A stretch of 64,000 nt of DNA from CALESS01 sp041741455 (lineage in GTDB: Bacteria; Chloroflexota; Anaerolineae; Anaerolineales; Anaerolineaceae), in the NCBI GenBank assembly GCA_041741455.1, contig JBGSJZ010000111.1, positions 47,362-111,361 on the forward strand, read 5' to 3'. The notes beneath the pieces are model-generated. The model was given only the letters and a program-made list of their open reading frames with translations. It had not been told where the DNA came from and made no database searches. The translations under genes were made by a program, and so were the position numbers. This document shows, piece by piece, positions 34,718 through 43,848 of this stretch. Positions within the stretch are counted from its first letter, which is position 1. Each line of letters opens with the position of its first letter.

Positions 34718-36415
34718 ATGCAACCTATCCGAATTATTGCCATCCTGCTCGTTTGCCTGGCACTGAGCCCACTGGCCCCGGCGCAAGCTGAGCCGGTCAA
34801 GGAAAAATCATTTTTTGACGTCACGACCATCAGTGACAACGGAGAGGCGAACCCAGGGAACTGTATCTGCGAGACGATTGGAGCAACAAGTTTGTGCAGC
34901 CTGCGGGCGGCCGTTGAGGAAGCAAACGCCTGCTCCGGGAATAATGAAATTCGTTTGAATAATGGGGTGACTTACACCATAGCCACACCATTACGGGTGG
35001 ATGCAGCTTCTATCGATCCCCTTGAAAAGATTTTCCTTCACTCAGACGACGATAACGGAACCAAACCAATCATCAAGGGGACCGGGGCTGAAGATTACAC
35101 GGCATTGAGCGTGGTCATGGGAACATTGGATATTACCAACCTCACCATCAGCGACTCGGATGGGATTTTTGTTGGCAGGATGATGAGTGGGACGACGATG
35201 GACGGTCGGCTCAATCTGGATAAGGTCTTGATGATCGACAACTGGGAGGCCTCAGCGGCTAACGATGATAGGCGATACGGAGGCGGGGCCATCCAAAACT
35301 CGATGGGCAGTGTCACGATCAACAACAGCGTGTTCAACAACAATCGATCCATCTTGAACTGCGGCGGAGCGATTAATAACAGCGGACACCTGGTCATCCG
35401 AAATTCATCTTTCCTGGACAACATCGCCCCTTATGGTGGTGCCATCTGTCATGTCGGCTTTCGCTGGCCGGATTCGCCCTACGAGACCTGGAACATGGAA
35501 ATTTACAATTCAGAGTTTTCGGGAAATGTGGGATCCAACCAGGGCGGTGCAATCTTCCTTTCAGGGCCCTCGCTTTATGGTGATTACAACATCATCGAGG
35601 ATAGTTATTTTCACGATAACATTTCCTACTACGGATCCGGCGGGGCTATTTTTGCCGGATACACAAACATTGACCCGTACGGCGGCGGATTTGTGCTAAG
35701 GAGAAGCACCATCAGTAACAACACAGCTGATTACGGCGGCGGTTTGTCCCTGGCCAATCCTGGGAATTTGCAAAGTCGCGAGGTAGTTTATATTGAAAAC
35801 AGCACCATCAGCGGCAATCAGGCCGAGATGCACGGCGGCGGCATTTACATGGGGGACGTGCCCTTTCAGGCACAAGATGCAGATCCCACCGTGTATATCC
35901 ACAACAGCACCATCAGCAACAACACGGCTGACAGCCTGGGCAGCGCGGGCGGAAACGGTGGCGGCATCTATAACACTGCAACCACCCAGGCGCCCCGGCT
36001 TGAGAACAGCATCCTGGCGGGAAATATTGATGGAAGCACCGGGCAGTTTGCCTTAATTATGCCGGACTGCTCGGGAAGCATCAACCTGGAAGGCTACAAC
36101 ATCATTGGCCGTTCCGGCGGCTGCAGCCTGGATTCTGACGGCTCTTCGCTGATCGGAAATTCCAGCGCACCAATTGACCCGCTGCTGAAACCGCTGGATC
36201 AGGATGGCTATCTGATCCCGACCCACGGGCTGCTGCAAGGTTCACCGGCCATCAACGGCGGCGACCCGACTGGCTGCAAGGATATCCTCAACCTTATCAT
36301 TCCCCTGGATCAACGCGGAGAGCCCCGGCCGTATGGCCTAGTCTGTGACATTGGGTCAGTGGAGGCGCAATTTACTGTGGTGAAGAAGATCTTCCTGCCA
36401 ACCATCCTGCGATAG
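34718..36415 (+). CDS. Secreted right-handed beta-helix protein with CSLREA-like start
   Basis: A Sec signal peptide (residues 1-25, IIAILLVCLALSPLAPAQA) is followed by a CSLREA-like segment (about 35-70, with CSLRAAVEEANAC), which often begins bacterial beta-helix surface proteins. Residues about 90-480 contain repeated NNSGHLVIRNSSF- and GGGIYxG-type rungs like those of polymorphic outer-membrane/pectin-lyase-like proteins, for example STISNNTADYGGGLSLANPG. The C-terminus is VVKKIFLPTILR, a short tail like that of the FG-GAP protein. It is likely a surface or released protein; enzyme activity is not evident. GGAGACACC precedes the ATG. Confidence 0.88.
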   Translation: MQPIRIIAILLVCLALSPLAPAQAEPVKEKSFFDVTTISDNGEANPGNCICETIGATSLCSLRAAVEEANACSGNNEIRLNNGVTYTIATPLRVDAASIDPLEKIFLHSDDDNGTKPIIKGTGAEDYTALSVVMGTLDITNLTISDSDGIFVGRMMSGTTMDGRLNLDKVLMIDNWEASAANDDRRYGGGAIQNSMGSVTINNSVFNNNRSILNCGGAINNSGHLVIRNSSFLDNIAPYGGAICHVGFRWPDSPYETWNMEIYNSEFSGNVGSNQGGAIFLSGPSLYGDYNIIEDSYFHDNISYYGSGGAIFAGYTNIDPYGGGFVLRRSTISNNTADYGGGLSLANPGNLQSREVVYIENSTISGNQAEMHGGGIYMGDVPFQAQDADPTVYIHNSTISNNTADSLGSAGGNGGGIYNTATTQAPRLENSILAGNIDGSTGQFALIMPDCSGSINLEGYNIIGRSGGCSLDSDGSSLIGNSSAPIDPLLKPLDQDGYLIPTHGLLQGSPAINGGDPTGCKDILNLIIPLDQRGEPRPYGLVCDIGSVEAQFTVVKKIFLPTILR

Positions 36416-36459
36416 TTCGAGAAATTCTATTCTAATAGGTCGAAAGTCAAAGTAAACAA

Positions 36460-36491
36460 CCCACCCCAAGGGGATTAACCCTTGGGGTGGG
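36460..36491. terminator. Bidirectional terminator between convergent operons
   Basis: A perfect 13-bp stem (36460-36472 with 36479-36491) and a 6-nt loop lie between the beta-helix gene (plus) and actE (minus). T-runs are weak on both sides, so the hairpin itself is the main evidence. Confidence 0.65.
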
Positions 36492-36542
36492 TCGATGATC
36501 GAAAGATGGTGCGTTCTTCGAACGGCACCCTACAGTTGCGGA

Positions 36543-37043
36543 TCAGGGCTGAAGGCTGCGCAGGTAGTTGACGATATGCCAGCGGTCGGTGGGATCCGGC
36601 AGGTTTTCGCGCAGGGCGGGCATCTTACCAGCGACACCCCCGCCGATGGTCTGGAAGAGGGCGCCATCGCTGGTGGTAACCGGATTACCCTCCAGCAGGC
36701 TGACCGGCTTGTTTTGCAGGAAGGCACTGAAGGGACCACCGCCCTTGCCATCTGCGCCATGGCAGAGAGTGCAGTTGATATCGTACAACTGCTTGCCGCG
36801 GGCAATGGAGGCATCATCTGCTGCCACCGGGTTGAGCGGCGCCCCCAGGCCAGGGATGGAAACCGCCCCCTGCACCGGTACCGAGCGGGCCGGCAGCGGC
36901 AGGGGATCTTCCTGGGGGTTGAACGAAGCCTGGATTTCCATGAAGGAGAGCCATTCGATCTTAATCACATCGTAGGTGAAGAGCAAGCCAATGGCCAGCG
37001 GAACCAGCGCCAGGCCGAGGAGCATGACAAGTCGTTTGATCAT
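36543..37043 (-). CDS. actE: Alternative complex III mono-haem cytochrome c subunit (ActE)
   Basis: The 166-residue protein has an N-terminal membrane helix or uncleaved signal (residues 5-25) and one haem motif CTLCH at about 86-90, with a likely axial Met in GKMPAL. In alternative complex III, ActE is a haem-bearing peripheral subunit that passes electrons toward the acceptor. The start overlaps the actD stop by 4 nt (37040-37043). It is the last gene of the cluster; no actF or terminal oxidase gene follows before the terminator. Confidence 0.9.
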   Translation of the reverse strand: MIKRLVMLLGLALVPLAIGLLFTYDVIKIEWLSFMEIQASFNPQEDPLPLPARSVPVQGAVSIPGLGAPLNPVAADDASIARGKQLYDINCTLCHGADGKGGGPFSAFLQNKPVSLLEGNPVTTSDGALFQTIGGGVAGKMPALRENLPDPTDRWHIVNYLRSLQP

Positions 37044-37570
37044 AGGTCCTTCACCTCCGAGCGATGGATTAACTCTGCGCCCAGCTTCTTTAACTCGGCG
37101 TGCATCTGCTCATCCTCCCAGGGTGGGCAGGTGAAGAGGATACCGATGTGGCCATCGGATATCTTGGGATGGTAACCGCTGGGTCCGTAGGAAGGCGAAA
37201 TAGTCTCAATGAAAACGCCAAGGAAGGTCGAAATCAGCAAACCGAGCATGGTGAGTTCAAAAGTGACCACGATGGCGGTGGGGATGGGGAAGTAGGGCAT
37301 GCCGCCGACCCGGAGTGGATATTGGATGACCGTGCCGATGTTGAGCAGTTGGGAAACGATGAAGCCAACCACTGCCCCGGCCAGGCCGATCAAGCCGACC
37401 CGCGTCCACGACATGGGCCGGCCGAGGATCTTTTCAGAGTAAGGGATGCCAGAAATCACGGTGATTTCTGAATCCGCAATGCCGAGCGAATGGAGGGTTC
37501 CAACGGCCTCGGCTGCCAGGTCGACCTGGTCTTCCTTGAATAACGCCAGATGAACGGTATCGTCTGCCAT
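37040..37570 (-). CDS. actD: Alternative complex III membrane subunit ActD (DUF3341)
   Basis: The 176-residue product has a soluble N-terminal part with LALFKEDQVDLAAEAVGTLH, two membrane helices (about 59-80 and 98-125) and a C-terminal soluble tail with HIGILFTCP, as in DUF3341/ActD proteins. ActD is a structural subunit of alternative complex III without cofactors. GGAGGAAACC gives an excellent ribosome site, and its stop overlaps the actE start. Confidence 0.92.
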   Translation of the reverse strand: MADDTVHLALFKEDQVDLAAEAVGTLHSLGIADSEITVISGIPYSEKILGRPMSWTRVGLIGLAGAVVGFIVSQLLNIGTVIQYPLRVGGMPYFPIPTAIVVTFELTMLGLLISTFLGVFIETISPSYGPSGYHPKISDGHIGILFTCPPWEDEQMHAELKKLGAELIHRSEVKDL

Positions 37571-37580
37571 GGTTTCCTCC

Positions 37581-39023
37581 TTACTCCAACTCCGTCACCG
37601 AGGGCACTTTCGCCTTGCCGACCTGGCGCAACTGGTGCGCCATCTGCCCCTCCTGTACCTCCCAGACCGGGATGAGCGGGATCAAGCGGGACGCCGCCAG
37701 GTAGAGGAAGATGAACAGGCAGAGTGTGCCAAGGGCAATCGATACATCCGTGATTGTGGGGATGTATTCGCCCCAGTCGAACATCGAGCGCTGGTGGCCG
37801 AGGGTAAGCGGGATGATGGTCAGGCGCTCAGCGTACATGCCGACGTTGATCAGAGCGGTGATGATGAACATCAGCCAGGGCGTGGTTCGGATCTTTTTAT
37901 TCCATAACGTCAACCAGGGGATGGCGACGTTGCAAATGAGCATCACATACCAGACCCAGGCGGTAGGGCCTTCAGCATGGAAAGTAAGCAGCCGGCGCAT
38001 ATCCGCTTCGCCGCCGTACCAGTGCAGGATGTACTCGTTGAAGAAGAAGTAAGCCCAGGCCATCGAGAAGATCAACACCAACTTGCCGAGGCCCTCAAAA
38101 TGCTCCTTGCGGATGAAGTAATCCATGTGCTTCATGGTCGAGCGCAGCACGTAGAGGATCATGACTACGGCTGAGACGCCGGAGAGGATGGCGCCGATGA
38201 TGAAGTAGGGCCCGAAAATGGTCGAGTGCCAGCCAAGCGTCTGGGTGACAGCGAAGTCCCAGGAGACGATGGTATGGACACTGAACATGACCGGGATGAT
38301 GGCGAAGGCGAAGATGTTGATGGCCTTGCGCAGGCGGAACCACTCAGCCTCTGTACCGCGCCAGCCGAGGGCCAACGTTTTATAAATCGCGTGGCGCCAA
38401 CCCTGGGTGCGGTCACGCGCCATGGCCAGGTCCGGCACAAGCGGCATGTAGAGGTAGATGGTGCTGCTGAGTAAATAGGTCGTAATCGCCAAAAAGTCCC
38501 AGACCAGCGGTGAGCGGAAATTCGGCCAGAGCCAACGGGCGTTGGGATAGGGCACCATCCAGTAGAAGGCCCAGACCCGGCCCAGGTGGATCAGCGGGAA
38601 GAGAGCGCCGGCAGCCAGGCCAAAGGTGGTCATCAATTCTGCAGCCCGGGTGAATGGCCGGCGGAATTCCGCCTTGAACACCCGCAAAATAGCTGAAACA
38701 AAGGTGCCGGCGTGGCTGATGCCGATCCAGAAGACAAAGGTGGTGATGAAGAGCGCCCAGAAGACCGGGCGATTTTTACCGGACAACCCGATGCCAGTGG
38801 CAATCATGTTACCCCAGGCGCCGAAGAGCAACACCGCCGCTCCCAGGCCAAACAAGCCCAGGAAAAACCAATACTTTTTGGTATAGGTGGTCATAGACTC
38901 CATGACCATGCGGTTCAGCTCCTCGCGCGGACGCGGGTCAAGCATCAAATGCTCGCGGGCTTCGTCTTCATCATGGTGTTCCGCCGCATGAACATTGGGG
39001 ATTGCGTTGGTTTCAGCCGCCAT
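37581..39023 (-). CDS. actC: Alternative complex III quinol-binding membrane subunit ActC (NrfD/PsrC-like)
   Basis: The 480-residue protein has about ten membrane helices and the NrfD/PsrC sequence features: WGNMIATGIGLSGKNRPVFW, GISHAGTFVSAILRVF, the family helix around RRPFTRAAELMTTFG, and HTIVSWDFAVTQTLGWHSTI. ActC carries the quinol site and probable proton path of the complex. I start at the ATG at 39023, which has GGAGGTGGCG upstream and gives MAAETN; the stop of actB2 lies 11 nt into the gene. The N-terminal 60 residues are hydrophilic. Confidence 0.94.
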   Translation of the reverse strand: MAAETNAIPNVHAAEHHDEDEAREHLMLDPRPREELNRMVMESMTTYTKKYWFFLGLFGLGAAVLLFGAWGNMIATGIGLSGKNRPVFWALFITTFVFWIGISHAGTFVSAILRVFKAEFRRPFTRAAELMTTFGLAAGALFPLIHLGRVWAFYWMVPYPNARWLWPNFRSPLVWDFLAITTYLLSSTIYLYMPLVPDLAMARDRTQGWRHAIYKTLALGWRGTEAEWFRLRKAINIFAFAIIPVMFSVHTIVSWDFAVTQTLGWHSTIFGPYFIIGAILSGVSAVVMILYVLRSTMKHMDYFIRKEHFEGLGKLVLIFSMAWAYFFFNEYILHWYGGEADMRRLLTFHAEGPTAWVWYVMLICNVAIPWLTLWNKKIRTTPWLMFIITALINVGMYAERLTIIPLTLGHQRSMFDWGEYIPTITDVSIALGTLCLFIFLYLAASRLIPLIPVWEVQEGQMAHQLRQVGKAKVPSVTELE

Positions 39024-39726
39024 ATTCGCCACCTCCCTTGAGATAAACCACTGCTGGAGCGGTGCCAAGCTCTTCATACTGGACAAAACCACGCTGGCTG
39101 CGGGCCAGTTGGCTGACCCGACTGTTCGGGTCGCTCAGGTCACCGAAGACGATGGCTTCGGTTGGGCAAGCCTGGGCGCAAGCGGAGACAATTTCGCCAT
39201 CCTCGACCTCACGACCCTCCGCGCGGGCTGCCGCCTCGCCATGCTTAATGCGCTGAACGCAGAAGGTGCATTTTTCCATGATGCTGCGGCGGCGCACGGT
39301 GACATCCGGGTTGAGGTAGTAATTGAGCGGTGAAGGCAGTTCATAATCGAACCAGTTGTAGACCCGGGCGATGTAGGGACAGTTGTTGGCGCAGTAGCGG
39401 GTGCCAATGCAGCGATTGTAGACCTGGACGTTGATGTGTTCCTCTTCGCTGTGGAGCGAAGCGAAGACCGGGCAAACCGGCTCACAGGGGGCGTGCCCGC
39501 ACTGCTGGCACATCATCGGCTGGCGGGTAGGAGCCACTTCCGGGTACTCCCCTTCCCAGTAGCGTTGAACGCGGATCCAGTGCATGCCGCGGCCGTAGGC
39601 GGTTTCGTCCTCGCCGATGAAGGAAACATTGTTTTCCATGGAACAGGCAGTGACACAGGCATTGCAGCCAGTGCACACATCCAGGTCAACGACCATTCCC
39701 CATTTTTGTGGAAATTCTTCAGCCAT
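39013..39726 (-). CDS. actB: Alternative complex III iron-sulphur subunit (ActB2 part)
   Basis: The 237-residue ferredoxin-like protein carries four cluster motifs: CTGCNACVTAC, CQQCGHAPCEPVCP, NRCIGTRYCANNCPY and KCTFC...CAQACP. In the third the second Cys is replaced by Thr, as expected for the [3Fe-4S] cluster of this subunit, giving three [4Fe-4S] and one [3Fe-4S]. It passes electrons from quinol toward the haem subunits. In Chloroflexus the same domain is fused to the B1 part; here it is a separate gene. I start at the ATG at 39726, with GAGGAGG upstream. The stop overlaps the start of actC. Confidence 0.94.
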   Translation of the reverse strand: MAEEFPQKWGMVVDLDVCTGCNACVTACSMENNVSFIGEDETAYGRGMHWIRVQRYWEGEYPEVAPTRQPMMCQQCGHAPCEPVCPVFASLHSEEEHINVQVYNRCIGTRYCANNCPYIARVYNWFDYELPSPLNYYLNPDVTVRRRSIMEKCTFCVQRIKHGEAAARAEGREVEDGEIVSACAQACPTEAIVFGDLSDPNSRVSQLARSQRGFVQYEELGTAPAVVYLKGGGEYGG

Positions 39727-39754
39727 ATTGTGTGTTCCTCCTCTCAGCGCCCGG

Positions 39755-41899
39755 CTAGTGACCGCCGCCATAAACACCCACCCGGCTTTCGAGCCGCGCG
39801 AGTTGGTGGGTTTTGCCGGTGGGGGTGACGGTGACCAGCGTATCAGCATACGCCAGGTCATTGGCCGGGTTAAAAACTACCGGTAACAATTGAGCCGGGT
39901 TGCAGCCACGCCCCTCGGCATAGCGACCGAGGGCGGTGTGCCCCTGCCCAAACGGGATGGCAATGGTATCCGGGCGGATGGCCGGGTAGAGATACACGGA
40001 AGCTTCGATTTCACCGGCTTCCGAGCTAATCTTGACGATATCATCATCCTGGATGCCCAGCTCGTGGGCGGTATCCGGATGGATTTCCACCCAGGAATTC
40101 CACATAACGGTGGTCATGGGATCAGGCGTCTCCTGCAGCCAGGGGCGGTTCGCCCCCCGGCCATCACCCATCTGGGTCTGAATCAGGTGCAGGTGGAACT
40201 TGCCTTGCGGAGCCATGGCCGGGTCAGCTTTGCCGGTCAGGTCAGCGGGGATGCGGGCTTGAGGCGGCTCCAACAGATCCTTGGTCCACCAGCCGCCCTG
40301 CTGTTGGAAGACCGATAAGAAGGTCAGAATATCGGTGGCAATGATTGAACCCTGGCTGGCGGCCCGGTAAGGTAATAATTTTTGCATGATGAAATCGTAT
40401 TCATCCGTGTAGGGCAGGGCTGCGGATAAATTACCTCCCACCAAGCGGGCGGCTGCCAGCAGAACATCGAGTGAGGCCCGGGTGTCGTGCAACGGCACCA
40501 CCACCGGCTGGGCACTGGAAAGAACCTGACTGCCGGTACCAGCCAACACCCGCTGGTAACCGAAGGATTCGAGCGGGGTGTGATCCGGCAGGACCAGGTC
40601 GCTGGCCAGGGCCGTCTCATCCGGGAAGGAGGCAAAGGAAATGAGCGTGCCGACCTTTTTGAGTGCCTCGGCAAAGCCAAAGGCGGCTGGCAGGTCGAAG
40701 AGTGGGTTGACGCCGTGAACGAAGAGGGTCTTGACCTGGCCGGCGTTCATGCGGTCGATCAGCGACTGAACATCCTGCAGGGTTCGGGCAGGCTGTTCGG
40801 CCGGGCTGAGCCAGACCTGCTTGCCGAGGGCACCCAACTGAGCATTCAGCAGAAGGGCGGCCTGAGCAGTGGCCAGCCCGCCAGCCTGGGTCAAAACGGA
40901 ACCGCCAGGGATGACGACCGGGGCTTTGGCTTCTGCAAGCAGGATAGCGACTTCTTCCAATTTTTCTTCAGGGATACCGCTGGCAGCGGCAGCCTGTGCC
41001 AGGCTAACGCTGTTGAGAGCGCCTGGGGCGGCCATCCCGCGCAATTCAGCAGCGCGCCGGCCGAGGGCCAGGGCTACCTGCCATTCACTGCCCGGTGCTG
41101 CAGGCAGCCAGTGATCAGCTGCCCCTCCGGTGACCGACATACGCGGCTCAACGACCACCAGTCTGGCGCGGCGACTGACGTTGTTGCGGCGCATCTGGGC
41201 GAAGAGGCGACTGTACGCCAGCGGAGATACCCAGCCTTCAAGAAAATCAGCGCCGAAGGAAAGCACCAGATCTGCCTCAGAGAGGTCGAAATAGGGCGTG
41301 CGATATGAGCCAAAGACCAAATTGGTGGCCTCGCGCAAGGTGGAAGTCCCATTCAACCAGTCGTAGGCCGAATAAACCACGGGAGCGGGCGCACCGCCCA
41401 ACCCAACAGCCAACTCACCAACAAAATCCGCCAGGTGGTGGGGAGCAGCCCCAATCAGGAAAGCCACCTGGGTTGGGTCATCCTTGAAAGCCTGGGCTAC
41501 CAGGGCAAAGGCGGTGTCCCAGTCCAGTTTTTCCGCGATAGATGCACCACGATTCTGGCGCAGCGGACCTACCACCCGATCCGGGTTATACAGGCCCTGG
41601 ACAGCGGTCAGCCCGCGCGGGCAGATTTTACCCCGATTGACCGGGTGCTGCGGATTACCCTCCGCCTTGATGGCGCGGCCCTCCTGGGTGCGGACAATCA
41701 GACCGCAGCCGGCCGGACATTCCAGGCAGGTGGTGGCGAAATTGGTGCTGACGCCGGTCTGGTTGTATTCCGGCATATCCTGGTAGGGACGGCGAGTGAC
41801 GTAGCGGGAAGCCGGACCGCAACCTGTCAGTACCGCAGCGGCCGCAGCCCCCACGCCAGTCAGTTTAAGGAAGTCACGTCGTGATAGTTTTTTGGTCAT
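39755..41899 (-). CDS. actB: Alternative complex III molybdopterin-oxidoreductase-like subunit (ActB1 part)
   Basis: The 714-residue protein belongs to the DMSO-reductase superfamily. It starts with a Tat signal (SRRDFLKLTG) and an LTGC sequence. The N-terminal cluster motif CLECPAGCG...KICPRG matches CX2CX3CX27C, so a [4Fe-4S] cluster could bind. The rest resembles molybdopterin domains, including FVHGVNPLFDLPAAFGFAEA and a C-terminal domain with MTTVMWNSWVEIHPDTAHEL. In characterised complexes this part has no molybdenum cofactor and is structural. Its stop is 28 nt before the actB2 start, so the usual fusion is split here. Confidence 0.92.
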   Translation of the reverse strand: MTKKLSRRDFLKLTGVGAAAAAVLTGCGPASRYVTRRPYQDMPEYNQTGVSTNFATTCLECPAGCGLIVRTQEGRAIKAEGNPQHPVNRGKICPRGLTAVQGLYNPDRVVGPLRQNRGASIAEKLDWDTAFALVAQAFKDDPTQVAFLIGAAPHHLADFVGELAVGLGGAPAPVVYSAYDWLNGTSTLREATNLVFGSYRTPYFDLSEADLVLSFGADFLEGWVSPLAYSRLFAQMRRNNVSRRARLVVVEPRMSVTGGAADHWLPAAPGSEWQVALALGRRAAELRGMAAPGALNSVSLAQAAAASGIPEEKLEEVAILLAEAKAPVVIPGGSVLTQAGGLATAQAALLLNAQLGALGKQVWLSPAEQPARTLQDVQSLIDRMNAGQVKTLFVHGVNPLFDLPAAFGFAEALKKVGTLISFASFPDETALASDLVLPDHTPLESFGYQRVLAGTGSQVLSSAQPVVVPLHDTRASLDVLLAAARLVGGNLSAALPYTDEYDFIMQKLLPYRAASQGSIIATDILTFLSVFQQQGGWWTKDLLEPPQARIPADLTGKADPAMAPQGKFHLHLIQTQMGDGRGANRPWLQETPDPMTTVMWNSWVEIHPDTAHELGIQDDDIVKISSEAGEIEASVYLYPAIRPDTIAIPFGQGHTALGRYAEGRGCNPAQLLPVVFNPANDLAYADTLVTVTPTGKTHQLARLESRVGVYGGGH

Positions 41900-41921
41900 C
41901 CTGCGTCTTCTCCTGATTCAA

Positions 41922-42458
41922 TCAATAATGGCAGGTGGCGCAGTCACCCAGGCGGGTGAAGTCCTGGGGCCGCATCTTCTGGTGGCAATCCAAACACCAG
42001 CCCATATGCTGGCCGCGTTGCGGTTCGGCTGTCTTCATCTTGGCGACATCCCCATGGCATGTCTTGCAATCCACCCCGGCTGCCACGTGCGGCTGGTGGT
42101 TGAAATGCACAAAATCAGGCTGGATGGCTACCGGCACCCAGGGGATCGGTTCATTGCGTTCGATATAGCCGGCCAATTTGACCAGTTCCGGAGATTTCTT
42201 GGCAACCTGCTGATGGCAGCCCCAACACTTGCCGCTGCTCGGCAGGCCGGCCACCGATCCGCTGGCTGCCCCGGGGTGACAGTACAGGCACTGCGCCCCC
42301 ACGCCGACGTGAAAATTGTGCGGGAACTGGATCGGTTGTTCAGGCGGAATCTGGGTCAGGTAGATGCCGCCGACCGCCCCGGCCAACACCAGGAAAAGAA
42401 CCACACCGAGCAAGATACGGAAGAGCGGGCGCTTCCAAAGGGCTATGAGTTTCTGCAT
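41922..42458 (-). CDS. actA: Alternative complex III penta-haem cytochrome c (ActA)
   Basis: The 178-residue product has an N-terminal membrane helix (residues 13-35) and five CxxCH haem sites: CLYCH, CWGCH, CKTCH, CLDCH and CATCH, with several extra His ligands (for example HNFHVGVG and HFNHQPH). This is the class III/c7-like multi-haem subunit of alternative complex III that passes electrons across the outer face. It lies 22 nt before actB1. Upstream, between it and the di-haem cytochrome gene, is a copy of the ACGGAG repeat. Confidence 0.94.
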   Translation of the reverse strand: MQKLIALWKRPLFRILLGVVLFLVLAGAVGGIYLTQIPPEQPIQFPHNFHVGVGAQCLYCHPGAASGSVAGLPSSGKCWGCHQQVAKKSPELVKLAGYIERNEPIPWVPVAIQPDFVHFNHQPHVAAGVDCKTCHGDVAKMKTAEPQRGQHMGWCLDCHQKMRPQDFTRLGDCATCHY

Positions 42459-42485
42459 AAGTCCTCTCCTATTATTTAAGGCTGA

Positions 42486-42520
42486 ACCACGGAGAAACGG
42501 AGATCACGGAGACGCAGAGA
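42486..42520. repeat. ACGGAG-type dispersed repeat, copy 1
   Basis: Units accacggagaa, acggagatc, acggagacgcagag repeat with about 9-bp spacing. Related copies lie at 45110-45136, 49759-49784 and 52535-52569. All are intergenic and non-coding. Confidence 0.6.
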
Positions 42521-42574
42521 AATTTATCCATTCCAAGACCGGACGCTTCCAAGTGATCATCCGCCAATGTTGAA

Positions 42575-43540
42575 CTATTTCCTGCGGCCGCGGATGGCCC
42601 AGACCAGCAGGAAAATGATCGTGATCAGGACCGCAAACAGCAGGATGTTGAAGCCCAGGCCAGTGAGCATGGCACCCAGGGCAGTCAGGATGCCGCTGAA
42701 CCAGGTTTTCGCCGGACCGGTCGGCTTTTCAGCTTCAGGCGGGCGGTTGTCCAAGGCGGGTTCGGGCGTGCCCTTGGCCTTGGGGTCAGTCAGGCTCTGC
42801 AGGTAAGCCATTACATCCCGGCCATTTTGGGCCTGCCAGCCGAGATCAAAGCCGATCTTCTGCATGGGATTCCCGGGAGTACCGTAACGAGCTTTATGCA
42901 GAAAACGCCAGGGGTCCGTGTTGGCCACGGTCACCAGGCTGACATCCTGGCCTTCATAACGCATGGCTTGAGCGGAGCCATCCTCACCATGGCAACTGAC
43001 GCAACCCTGGGTATATAATTCTTTGCCAACCCCGACGTTGCCGCCAATCACCTTGAGCGTAGTCAGGTCGATATACTCGGTGTCATCCACAAAACCTTCA
43101 CGAATGAAGACGGCCAGATCGGCCAGCAGGGCATCGTCCAGGACACCGGAAAAGTTGTGATCGGCATCCTTTTCGCCTTTCAGGGCAGCGATGATTTCTT
43201 CCTGGCTCATGGACCGTGAGGCGGCGTACAGGTTGGGGAAACCCGTGTAATTGGAACCCGAGCGGTTGGCGCCATCCTTGCCCATGCCATCCCAGCCGTG
43301 GCAGGAGATGCAGCGCCAGGTATCCGGGCCGGAGCGGGTGTTGTTGGTCTGGCGCGCCCAGATCGGCTGGTCGCCGGCCGGGGCGGATTGGCCAGTGACG
43401 GCCATCCAGTTATCATAGAGTTGGGCTCCATTTGGGATGATCGGCCCATCCTGGGCAGGCGGAGCAGCCAGTGCCGCGCCGACACCCACCAGTAAGGCCA
43501 AAAGTACGAGAATTGCACCGGTTGGTTTTAACAGCCTCAT
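42575..43540 (-). CDS. Di-haem cytochrome c with C-terminal membrane anchor, first gene of the ACIII cluster
   Basis: The 321-residue product begins with a Sec signal (residues 1-25, ending ALAAPPAQ) and carries two cytochrome c domains with CISCH (about residue 78) and CVSCH (about 182), plus a single membrane helix near the C-terminus (about 287-315). Its genomic position suggests that it is an extra haem subunit or the electron acceptor of alternative complex III. I do not assign an act letter. It is transcribed first in the cluster; the next 308 bp upstream (43541-43848) hold no gene, only AT-rich sequence that should contain the promoters of this cluster and of the divergent methyltransferase gene. 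Confidence 0.88.
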   Translation of the reverse strand: MRLLKPTGAILVLLALLVGVGAALAAPPAQDGPIIPNGAQLYDNWMAVTGQSAPAGDQPIWARQTNNTRSGPDTWRCISCHGWDGMGKDGANRSGSNYTGFPNLYAASRSMSQEEIIAALKGEKDADHNFSGVLDDALLADLAVFIREGFVDDTEYIDLTTLKVIGGNVGVGKELYTQGCVSCHGEDGSAQAMRYEGQDVSLVTVANTDPWRFLHKARYGTPGNPMQKIGFDLGWQAQNGRDVMAYLQSLTDPKAKGTPEPALDNRPPEAEKPTGPAKTWFSGILTALGAMLTGLGFNILLFAVLITIIFLLVWAIRGRRK

Positions 43541-43848
43541 AACCGCACTCCTCGTCAGTCAAAAATAAATGCAATCACAAACTCACATCAATTTGCCCCG
43601 TACGAGAAAATTATACAACATTAAGCTGATTTTCAGATAGGATTTAATTGGTGATTTTGGATAATTTATATGATGAATTTTGGGATGATTTTAGAAGGAT
43701 TTTTTGCACGGATCTGAGCAGAAAAAAACCGATGAAGACGGAATAGGCTTTTTTCAAACCAAAGGGATACTGAGATTGAATTCAACGCCTTGGGAAATGC
43801 CTGTCATGATGGCGGCGAGGTTGAACTGCATCGGGTTATAATTTGGGT

